Assembly (NCBI GenBank): GCA_001600355.1 | Contig: BCJU01000003.1 | Span: forward strand, 539,114 to 556,057 | Length of the DNA stretch: 16,944 nucleotides | Direction of reading: 5' to 3' | From: Meira nashicola | Lineage: Eukaryota > Basidiomycota > Exobasidiomycetes > Exobasidiales > Brachybasidiaceae | Part shown: positions 1-7,483 of the stretch, piece by piece | Position numbering within the stretch: position 1 is the stretch's first letter | Layout of the letters: the number at the start of each line of letters is the position of its first letter | Notes under the pieces: generated by a model | Told to the model about the DNA's origin: nothing | The model's input: the letters and a program-made list of their open reading frames with translations, nothing else | The model's database searches: none | Program-made: the position numbers and the translations under genes

Positions 1-100
1 ATATAGCTTTCTGAGTTGATAGAATAACATTAGAGGCTTTCAGAGGAAATTTTTAGAAACGAGAATGTTTCGTTTTTTATGAATACGGTAAAAAAATATG

Positions 101-382
101 TTAGAATTGCTGCCCACGCTGAGAGAAGCATAAGCGTTGCGGAATGACTGAAAACGGACTCATCATAGTGTTAAAAAGCTTTTTTTTATAATAGAAGTCT
201 TACCTACGCTGAGAGGATTACAGGTGTTGTAGAACGACTTCAATCGGACGTGATTTGATGTTGAAAAGCTTTTTTTCATGTTAGAAGTATTGCCCGCGCT
301 GAGAGGAGAACACGCGTTGTGGAATGACTTAAATCGGACGCGATTAGACTGTAAGGGTAATCCAACGATTGCCCGCATTGAT
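101..382. repeat. 90-bp tandem repeat, three copies plus a fragment
   Basis: Three direct copies follow each other with an exact 90-bp period: 101-190, 191-280 and 281 to about 360. A short echo of the unit start (ATTGCCCGC) lies at 368-376. Landmarks recurring at the same spacing are 'GCT GAGAG' at 118, 208 and 298, 'GAACGACTT/GAATGACTT' about 25 bases later, and 'AAAGCTTTTTTT' at the end of units 1 and 2. The copies are visibly diverged but align without gaps. The period is divisible by three, and on the minus strand copies 3 and 2 read as one open frame (ATG at 376-378, stop at 163-165) with a repeated 30-residue unit. The first copy carries two stops in that frame. I treat it as a non-coding minisatellite. 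Confidence 0.85.
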
Positions 383-390
383 CTGTAATT

Positions 391-495
391 ATGCGCTGCG
401 CGCTGCGTTGCGCAGCTTTATGATTTAATATTTTCACAGAATTGGTTAAGCGCAGCGCGAATTATCCTTGCACGCGCCGGCGCAGCGCTGCGCGT
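391..495. repeat. GC-rich palindromic elements (GCGCAGCGC type)
   Basis: In otherwise AT-leaning intergenic DNA there are three tight GC-rich blocks: 393-416 (GCTGCG at 402-407 pairs with CGCAGC at 411-416 across a 3-base loop), 451-459, and 471-495, which contains the perfect palindrome CGCAGCGCTGCG at 481-492. Related blocks recur at 4421-4434 and 12549-12562, always outside genes. They could be small dispersed elements comparable in style to yeast GC clusters, or hairpins in transcript ends. The function is unknown. Confidence 0.6.
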
Positions 496-534
496 CAACA
501 ATTCCAGAAATATTTCGTGGGCTTAAGGATGAAC

Positions 535-971
535 ACGCGTTGCGCGACAAGGGGTAAAAGTGTCTAATTGATACACGCGGTAATGATGTATGTACATATG
601 TGTATATTTAATCCGCCATCTTTTCTTCGGCCATGGCGATAAAATGAGCTACGCATCGCTAGGGTGCGCTTTTTTTCGGCTCTCCGAACGCGAAGCTGCG
701 CGGCGCATCGTTATTTCGACTGTCGGGGGTGTGATAAATATGTCACGCGTCGATATTTGCTTATTAGTATTGAACGCTTGTTTGATGATGATTAGTAAGT
801 AGCGTAAAGAATATTTCCACCAATCTAGAATTGACGTGTTGTCAGATTCGAGCGCTTTGATTAAAATTTTGCGTATCAACATTTCCATCATCCCACTCCC
901 AGTTTGATGATTGTTCGATGGTAATCTGGCATGAGATTAAGCAGAGTGCGAATGAACTGTAAAAGACGCGT
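535..971. promoter_or_regulatory. Upstream region of FOL3 with ACGCGT (MluI-box) sites
   Basis: This stretch before FOL3 contains no supported gene. It holds the palindrome ACGCGT at 535-540, 745-750 and 966-971, the last directly abutting the FOL3 start codon. A fourth copy is at 312-317, inside the 90-bp repeat. I noticed no other ACGCGT in the window. ACGCGT is the MCB element bound by fungal MBF (Mbp1/Swi6 type), which drives G1/S genes including DNA-precursor synthesis. The region is CpG-rich, so chance is not excluded, and the site at 966 may lie downstream of the transcription start. Confidence 0.4.
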
Positions 972-2861
972 ATGCTGCTAATCCAAACCTTGCCAATCAT
1001 CTCCACATCTTTTCGTTCTTCGATTGCATTGAGCTTTTGGAGAATTTGTATTAGACGTCATTCTTCGATGTACAAAGAAGCAATGAAGGATCGTGATAAC
1101 ACTGAGATCGATTTATCATTGGATCGTATTCGATCTTTGTTATTCCGTCTAGGTTCACCTCAAAATCGATTTCCTGTCATCCATATCGCCGGTACAAATG
1201 CAAAAGGAAGTACCGTTCATCATTTATCCTCTTTACTGCAAAATGTGATTGGCATGAGAGTTGGAACGTTTACCAGTCCTCATCTTTTAGAGGAACGGGA
1301 TGCATGTAAAATTGATGGTGATGGGATTGATTTTGACATATGGCAAAAAGCAAAACGATTAGTCTTTCAAGCCGAAGCTCATTGTGAAGAATTGAATAAA
1401 TGCACGCCTTTTGAAATCTTGACCGCATCTACTTTTACTGCTTTTAACCTTCTCAAAGATGAACAAAGGCCGGATTTATTGGTGATCGAAGTGGGCATGG
1501 GAGGCGAATTGGATGCAACGAATGTTTTTAATGACAAACAAGTTTTGGCAAGTGTGATAACGGCAATCGATTTTGATCATCAAGCATTATTGGGAAATAC
1601 TTTGAATCAAATTTCACGTCAAAAAGCCGGAATAATCAAAACCAACGGCCTTTGCATCATCGCAGATCAACGAAAGCAATCCGATTTGGATCATCTAATT
1701 ATCGATGATGAAAAAGTAGATAAAACTCGGATCGTATCTTGTCAAGATAACGGTCGCAATTTAAAAGCAGATGAAGAAATAATAGAATCAATCAGAAAGG
1801 TGGCTTTGGAGCGAAATGCAAGACTTGTTCAAACACAAATACCTTGGAACACGTTGCTTCAATCTTTTACCGATCAATCGAATTCTTGGTCAGCCTATAC
1901 TACGGCCAATATGCGATATTCGCCCATATTGTATGCATCTCGAATTCGAAAAGGAGACTTTTGCGCAAGAACAGGTGATCATTTGATTGTTGGACCATCG
2001 CTCCGATTACCGGCAACGAGAGCTTCTATGATGGGTGCTTTTACGGCATTGCAAACTTTGTGGAGTATTGCAAGAGATGAAACGCCATGTGGACTTGGTA
2101 TGGATGGCAGTGATACAAATGAAGATTTACGACTTCGAATCGCGTTTGGTTTACGTGATAATCCGATGGCAAAGAAATCGATCGAAGATTGTATCGCTTC
2201 ATGTCGCTTAGCTGGTAGAGCAGAATGGAAATCGATATCACTTGACGGATTAAGCGAAAGGGAAATGCAAGATGAAGATGGCCAAGAGCAAAATGATCTT
2301 CCTTCGTCCTCCAAGATCCTAACGCTGGTAGATGGCGCACATAATCCCGCAGCAGCGATCGCTTTACGTACTTATATCGATGCATGTATCAACGCGCATT
2401 CATTGTCCTTTTTCGCAACCGGAAAGAAGGTGAAGATTACGATTTCATGGATCCTTGCATTTTCACGTGGTAAAGCAATAGATGAGATGGCAAATAACTT
2501 GATACAAGAAAAAAGCTCATCACAAGAGTCGAATATGAATAGCGGTACATCAAACCTTTCCCTTTACAATCATTCCATTTCTTCTTCATCAAAAATACAA
2601 GTCCAACATCGCGTTGCTCTGATTTCCTTTTCGACACCTATCGAGGGCATGCCTTGGGTACAATGTATGGCGCCCGAAGAGGCTGTAGAGCACTTCAAGA
2701 ATAAAAAGGATGTGATTGAGGCTTTTTCGTTTAAAGATTTGAGATCTGCCCTACGATGGGCATCGCAAAGTGGAAATGGAAAGTTTGATGATGAAGTTCC
2801 AAATATGATCGTTATCGCGGGAAGCCTTTATCTTGTTTCAGACGTTCATCGTTTGACTTGA
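972..2861 (+). CDS. FOL3: Dihydrofolate synthase, FOL3-type (folylpolyglutamate synthase family)
   Basis: This enzyme joins glutamate to dihydropteroate using ATP to give dihydrofolate, the last step of folate ring assembly. The single exon encodes 629 residues. Visible Mur-ligase/FolC motifs are the P-loop HIAGTNAKGS (71-80), FTSPHL (100-105), EVGMGGELDATN (173-184), DFDHQALLGNT (200-210), QKAGIIK (217-223, with K218 at the position carbamylated in FolC), GRAEW (415-419), DGAHNP (454-459) and AGSLYLV (616-622). LGSPQNRFPVIHIAGTN and EGMPW (558-562) resemble yeast Fol3 more than the polyglutamylating Met7. The protein is longer than Fol3 (about 430 residues) because of an N-terminal extension and a serine-rich insert near 512-545. 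Residues 1-32 contain Arg and Ser but no acidic residue, like a mitochondrial presequence. Internal ATGs at 1068 and 1083 could give a cytosolic form. The P-loop has Ala where Gly is usual. The gene converges on the epimerase gene 8 bp away. Confidence 0.9.
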   Translation: MLLIQTLPIISTSFRSSIALSFWRICIRRHSSMYKEAMKDRDNTEIDLSLDRIRSLLFRLGSPQNRFPVIHIAGTNAKGSTVHHLSSLLQNVIGMRVGTFTSPHLLEERDACKIDGDGIDFDIWQKAKRLVFQAEAHCEELNKCTPFEILTASTFTAFNLLKDEQRPDLLVIEVGMGGELDATNVFNDKQVLASVITAIDFDHQALLGNTLNQISRQKAGIIKTNGLCIIADQRKQSDLDHLIIDDEKVDKTRIVSCQDNGRNLKADEEIIESIRKVALERNARLVQTQIPWNTLLQSFTDQSNSWSAYTTANMRYSPILYASRIRKGDFCARTGDHLIVGPSLRLPATRASMMGAFTALQTLWSIARDETPCGLGMDGSDTNEDLRLRIAFGLRDNPMAKKSIEDCIASCRLAGRAEWKSISLDGLSEREMQDEDGQEQNDLPSSSKILTLVDGAHNPAAAIALRTYIDACINAHSLSFFATGKKVKITISWILAFSRGKAIDEMANNLIQEKSSSQESNMNSGTSNLSLYNHSISSSSKIQVQHRVALISFSTPIEGMPWVQCMAPEEAVEHFKNKKDVIEAFSFKDLRSALRWASQSGNGKFDDEVPNMIVIAGSLYLVSDVHRLT

Positions 2862-2869
2862 TCGGTGAT

Positions 2870-4243
2870 TCAAACGCTTTTGTGTACTTCAACTTCCAAC
2901 CAATGATGATATTGTTCACCTTTTCGCAGAATTGTATCATTTTTTGCCAAATCTTGGTATGATTTGTGAAGGAAAGTTGCGTGTGGATGTCCGAATTCCA
3001 AAGCAACCCCACTTCTTTGTGCATTTCCATAACTTTCATGACCATTTTCCGAATGTATGCGTTTCATTGCGCCACCTGCTTCGATCGCATTCGCTGGCGC
3101 AATAGGTTGTCCGTTAGTGGTATACACTTGAACACCTGATTGATTTGTATAAAATGCAAGTGATAAATCAGTTGCGGGTGAATGCAATAACAATCGCGCT
3201 TGTTGTTGAATGTCTTTTTGATTCTTCGATGACGCCGCTCCCCAAGTATAAAAATGATCATAACCAATCAAGCTATCATCATGAATGATCGTACGTCCGA
3301 AACCATTCTTGCCTTTATCAAGCCAATCATGTTGTGTGTCCGAACAATCGATCAAAGAACCATTAGGTACCATTTGATCGTTTAATGATAATGTGTAAAG
3401 CTTTGATTTTTTTCCCTTTTCCTTTTCTTCCTCCTGTTGTAAAGGGAAAATGAGGAGTGTATGATGATCAATCTTTCCATCATCTTGCGCTCTTGCTTTT
3501 GGTGATGACGCGCTCAAATTGAATGCCCAATGATGTGTCAAATTAAGTGGGGTAGCTATGCAATCATCGTCTTTGTCATTCACAAGAGAAGCACGGTAAT
3601 CCATTTGCAACTTTCCAGCACTTTTGCCTAATTGTGGCATATTTTCATTCTTTTTCGCCGTTTGAGAATTGCTCGGAATAATTGCAAGACGAACTTCGAT
3701 TCGAATGTTACCCGGATAACCTTTTTGTTCACTATCGTTTAGAGGAATTCCTTTGCTCAATAAGCCAAAGATTGCTGAAGATGATCCATCGGAAATAGAA
3801 TCTTTTGAAAAATATTCGGATTGATCAGATGAAATACGTTGCCAGATTAATCGATCAAAAGGTCCTTTTTGCGCTACCAGTGGTCCATCCCTTTTGATTT
3901 GAGGTAATGTTAAATCTTTCTCTTCCGGTCCACCGTGTAAAGAAACATCTTTAGCAGAAAATTCGGCAATATTAATGATATGTTTACCATTATCAAATTG
4001 ATGCTTTCCTGCAGGCAATCGATTCGCATAACGTCCAATAATTGGTCCTAAGAATTTTCGTCCAAGTTTCCAATGATCTTCAGGAGATTCAGGACCAATA
4101 ATTAAGTCATGTTCTTGATCCGAATCTTTAAAAAGTAAACGGGTAATGTTTAATCCTAAAGGGATCACATGAGCGAATAAATGCGATTCAGGATGATGAA
4201 GGACGATTTCTTCGAATGGGTTTATAGATTGAAAAGTTGTCAT
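2870..4243 (-). CDS. Aldose 1-epimerase (galactose mutarotase family)
   Basis: This family interconverts alpha and beta anomers of galactose, glucose and related sugars, feeding the Leloir pathway. The single exon encodes 457 residues. Family motifs occur in order: GRYANRL (70-76), LHGG (102-105, with H103 as one catalytic His), GYPGN (175-179), NLTHHWAFNL (234-243, with H238 matching the second catalytic His), GYDHFYT (327-333) and VALEFGHPHA (413-422, with E416 as the catalytic Glu of the usual LEPQ/LETQ site). It is about 100 residues longer than bacterial mutarotases, with polar low-complexity inserts near 192-212 and 258-285 (a lysine/glutamate-rich run). No signal peptide is visible, so a cytosolic location is inferred. 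The start ATG follows a pyrimidine-rich leader in gene orientation. Substrate is not decidable: a hexose-6-phosphate mutarotase-like or divergent role remains possible, although the catalytic triad looks intact. Confidence 0.88.
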   Translation of the reverse strand: MTTFQSINPFEEIVLHHPESHLFAHVIPLGLNITRLLFKDSDQEHDLIIGPESPEDHWKLGRKFLGPIIGRYANRLPAGKHQFDNGKHIINIAEFSAKDVSLHGGPEEKDLTLPQIKRDGPLVAQKGPFDRLIWQRISSDQSEYFSKDSISDGSSSAIFGLLSKGIPLNDSEQKGYPGNIRIEVRLAIIPSNSQTAKKNENMPQLGKSAGKLQMDYRASLVNDKDDDCIATPLNLTHHWAFNLSASSPKARAQDDGKIDHHTLLIFPLQQEEEKEKGKKSKLYTLSLNDQMVPNGSLIDCSDTQHDWLDKGKNGFGRTIIHDDSLIGYDHFYTWGAASSKNQKDIQQQARLLLHSPATDLSLAFYTNQSGVQVYTTNGQPIAPANAIEAGGAMKRIHSENGHESYGNAQRSGVALEFGHPHATFLHKSYQDLAKNDTILRKGEQYHHWLEVEVHKSV

Positions 4244-5097
4244 CGTATGAGAAAAAGAATTTTTAATGAAAGAGATAGATGAAAGTGAAGAAGTAGGCTT
4301 GAGAAATCAATAGATTCGTATCTCGATCAAATTCAGGTACACACTAAGAACAATTCATAATCAAAAGACATGTCTAATTCATAGGACCGGTGATCTTTCC
4401 TAATTTACCTTTTGATGTCTGTGCGCAGCGCTGCATTACCGGTAATCTATTTAATAAAGCCATAACTAAGCTAAAAAAATAAAATACGCGCTGTAATATT
4501 GATGTAGAGCAAAATTCGTTGGCCGGCGGCCGGCCGGTACATAGATTACCGAAGATCAATTAGTTAGACCGTATTGAGAGCTGGTCGTACGATAGACTAA
4601 AGCCTTGATAGAGAAGATTCCATTACGTATTATATAGAATAGGTAGATATTAGGAATACATAGATGAGCATAACCTCTCTCAGGCGAACATATGGATAGG
4701 GAAGAAAGAGTACTAAAGGAGGAACGATGTAATAGGCATCGCAATCTCATTTTCGCGCTCGCATGTGAAGCACGTGAGAAGTGTCATTAGGTACATTCAT
4801 AGAATAGTAGATCGACCCTTACAATAGCTCTATTCAGCCATTTAGCCTTCATCGCTATACGCAAAGCCAATGATTATTTAATAAGTGATGCTAGCACTTG
4901 TTATCGTTCGGTTATCGTAGATTTATTTTCATTTGGATCTATATTGGCCGAGATATAGCGATTTGAAAATCTCAAACGCGATTTTTACTCTTCAAAAATG
5001 ATGGCGTTGGCAGGCTGTTCTATTTCTTTTTCCCAACCATCACTCAAATATACATAAATTACGCAAGCCCTGAATGGTGGGTTTGCCTGTAGTATGA
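4244..5097. other. Intergenic region with GC-rich elements and an inverted repeat
   Basis: I see no gene here. The first 80 bases beyond the epimerase ATG are purine-rich on this strand, which gives a CT-rich leader in the epimerase orientation, a common fungal promoter/leader pattern. At 4421-4434 is a GCGCAGCGCTGC element and at 4521-4537 a run made only of GGCC/CCGG units. An 11-base inverted repeat, CGGTAATCTAT at 4440-4450 and its complement at 4541-4551, brackets the interval between them. No tRNA A/B boxes and no conserved reading frame are apparent. The last part, next to 5098, is presumably 3' untranslated sequence of the SET gene. Confidence 0.5.
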
Positions 5098-7183
5098 TCA
5101 TTTAGGAGCACCTTTCAAGGTGATAAGATAAGTGTTCAACCTATCAATAGCAATATCAAGAGCTTTTCCTTCCTGAAAAGCTTGTAAAACGGCGCTACGA
5201 AGGCATCCTTGTTTGTCAGACTGCGAGGAAAATGGCATCGTAAATCAGTATTATAGACTTACAAATTTCAACGTGACTTACCTCAATGATCTTCAAAGCT
5301 TCTTCTTGTCGATTCTCATGAGAGATGTACAATTTCATCTTTCTAGATCTAAGGAGTGCAAGAATGGATTGCAAAGTATCTTTGAGTACCTTTTTGACGG
5401 TGGAGGACCATTCCGAGGGATTAAATTTATCATATTTAGCTTCAGAAGCTGTAATGATTTGGTCCAGTAAACTTTCAGTATCACCGATGATCATCGCCTC
5501 TGATTTAGAACGATCACCATCATTAACATACGCAGATAATATGGCAATTCTGAATAGTGGTAAAGAGATTTGTCCTTCCTTATCGATGAATAAAGGCTGA
5601 TATCGGTCACGGCTTCCGTCATGCATGGATAGAGGAGATAGAAAAGTCTGCAAGGGTGAACTTAATTCTTGCTCCTCCATAATTAATTGTTCTTCAACCT
5701 GCCCTTCCAAGTCTTTCAGCTTTACTGATCTCGTAAGTGCTATGAATGGAGACGTAATTGGCATCGTTAATGAAGCAGCGCCAGTTTCGCTTTCGTCTTT
5801 TCGATTCCGTATAACTTCCATAGGCGACGAGCGTAATTCTGCAAATGATTCCAAAGGTAGATTTGTGAATCGTATACAAGCATCTATCCAACGATCATAT
5901 AAAGTTAATGCGTCCTCATCATTTTGATCATCAATATTTCGTTCCAAATATCGCTTCTTGCTTTCTTTCTTTAAGTTGAGTGCATTACAAATTTCTTCCA
6001 TTTCTGTTTCATTTCTCCATTCCCATCCATAACGTTCCCATTCAGTTTCCTCTTCTAGGCAAAAGCCATATGTTGTTAAAAGGATTGCATTTGACATTAA
6101 ACCGTAAGTGTTGAATGTTTCGCTAGTCTGATCGATTTGCTCTTGTGCGACCATATCAACTGTATCAAGACCGTCTAAATATCCTGGCGCTTTCCAATCG
6201 ATCGAATTCGGTCCTCTTGCTGCAGGCAAAAAGGCTGAAGGTCGACCGTATGCTGAAGATGGTAAAGGGTCATCATTATGTGGACACATTCCTAATTCTC
6301 CGCATTCATCACAAACGTCTTCATCTGCTTCGAAATGAACATTCGCATCATCAGAATGATTAAACATATCTGAAACAGGTACCAAAGCTAAGCCATGGAA
6401 CATATCCACAACGAAAGATCGACTACTGACGAGTGAATGCATTCCCATGAAATCGTTCAACAAAGCTTTTTTCGTTGAAGGCTTGCTTAACGTTAAATGC
6501 GGATGTGCTTTGGACAAAATTGGTAAAGCATGTTGATCGAAATACTTTTGTAGCCTCGCTGAGCTCATTCCTATTCCCTCTAAAAGACCGCTAGGATCAT
6601 CGCTCGTCCTTTTGACCATTCTGCCTGATTCGCAATGTTCAATCCAATGCCAGCAGACATTCTCGCTTTCTTCCCTCCAGTGCATAGGTAGACTAATGCC
6701 CCATCGAATACTACCTTCATCTTTTTGTCTTTTACTTTTTGGCATAGACTGTAAATATCCCCACCAAGGTCCTCGATCGCCAAGCAAGAATTCATGCAAT
6801 AAAATTACAGAAAGCAAAAGACCGGCTGCAGCATCATGACTGAACAGAAGATCATCGTCGATCAAAGCCGATAAGGAAGACGTTTTAGCCGACAAAATTG
6901 TTCTTTTAGGTACCAATACCAATACTTGTCTATCGATCAAAGGTTCACAGCCATTTCGTACAAATACGCCATATCCTTGGCCTTTTGCTGTAGTGTTTCG
7001 ATCGGTATCAGATTTATTTTCCTCCAGGCGACCTATGACAACATCATCATGAATCCAAATTTGCTTCTTATGAGCCCATTCGTGTAAGATCAATAGCCTT
7101 CTTTCGTCGTCATCTGTAGATTGTTTAAGTAAGGTCGTTATAGATTCTTGCTTCGAGTCTACTTTTGTAGTCTCATCTACCAT
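5098..7183 (-). CDS. SET-domain protein-lysine methyltransferase (SETD3/SETD6/Rubisco-LSMT type), two exons
   Basis: This is predicted to transfer methyl groups from S-adenosylmethionine to lysine; yeast relatives modify ribosomal proteins, and the substrate here is unknown. Exon 1 is 7183-5282 and exon 2 is 5220-5098, giving 674 residues. The SET core is split, as usual in this class: HEWAHKKQIWIH (34-45), GQGYGVFV (68-75), a long insert, SRSF (254-257), SDMFNHSDDANVHF (271-284), then ETFNTYG (355-361) and LLTTYGF (368-374), which contain the usual Tyr and cofactor-binding elements. Directly after the NH motif is a Cys-rich loop, CDECGELGMCPH (291-302), possibly zinc-binding. The helical C-terminal half would be a substrate-binding domain. 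The ATG at 7183 has a good context (G at -3 and +4) and lies just before the fold. An in-frame ATG at 7273 would add 30 residues but has T at -3. The open frame further upstream starts only with TTG. Confidence 0.82.
5221..5281 (-). other. Intron in the SET-domain gene
   Basis: On the minus strand the donor GAG|GTAAGT is at 5282/5281 and the acceptor TCGCAG| ends at 5221, giving a 61-bp phase-0 intron. A branch-like TACTGAT lies about 20 bases before the acceptor. Splicing replaces an unconserved 21-residue read-through tail with a 40-residue exon (SDKQGCLRSAVLQAF... to LKGAPK) that reads as amphipathic helix and continues the preceding helical region. The stop is TGA at 5098-5100. Confidence 0.82.
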
Positions 7184-7483
7184 TTCGAATGACGATCGAA
7201 TCGTAAAAGATCCTCTGTCATGCACGGACTCAACTTTGTCAATCTTCCTAACAGTGCTGAGCTTAATTTTCATGCAAAAAAAACTGACTGCTTCTTTGCC
7301 CAAAAAAAAAGCGCGTTACAGTTGCGTCATGCATATGCTGAGGGGAAATATCTTTCCCACGCAACACTACCTTTCTCCTCGAACATATGTGTTCACTTTT
7401 CACCAATCGACCACATTCCTTCATTTCCATTACCGACCTTAAGAGCATGTGATATGACAAGAGCTCATTTACTTTTGTGAACG
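7184..7483. promoter_or_regulatory. Divergent promoter region between the SET gene and IRE1
   Basis: These 300 bp separate the two start codons (210 bp if the SET gene starts at 7273), so promoter and leader elements of both genes must share them. It holds two A-runs (7276-7283 and 7302-7310), which may exclude nucleosomes, and two short upstream ORFs close to the IRE1 start. I could not recognise a specific transcription factor site or a TATA box with confidence. Confidence 0.5.
7447..7480 (+). promoter_or_regulatory. Two minimal upstream ORFs before IRE1
   Basis: ATG-TGA, a start codon directly followed by stop, sits at 7447-7452. It is followed by an 8-codon ORF at 7454-7480 (MTRAHLLL) whose stop ends 3 bases before the IRE1 ATG at 7484. 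If the transcript begins upstream of 7447, both would be met by scanning ribosomes before the main start and could lower IRE1 translation or make it conditional. The transcription start is not visible in the sequence, so this is conditional. Confidence 0.4.

Noticed and set aside
163..378. 71-codon minus-strand open frame in the 90-bp repeat, as a gene
   Set aside because: It is fully explained by the repeat period being divisible by three. The third copy has stops and there is no recognisable protein. It is kept as a finding, not as a CDS.
590..891. Overlapping 70-80 codon open frames on both strands before FOL3
   Set aside because: They are short, overlap antisense to each other, have no motif and lie in promoter sequence.
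1979..2385. Minus-strand open frames of 111 and 114 codons inside FOL3
   Set aside because: They are shadows of the FOL3 coding frame, which has clear family motifs throughout.
4244..5097. tRNA or other structured RNA gene
   Set aside because: I looked for a GGTTCGANNCC-like B box with a matching acceptor stem and found none. The same holds for 11360-12719 and 16132-16944.
7274..7303. SET-domain protein starting at 7303
   Set aside because: The codon at 7301-7303 reads TTG on the minus strand, not ATG. The first real ATGs are at 7273 and 7183.
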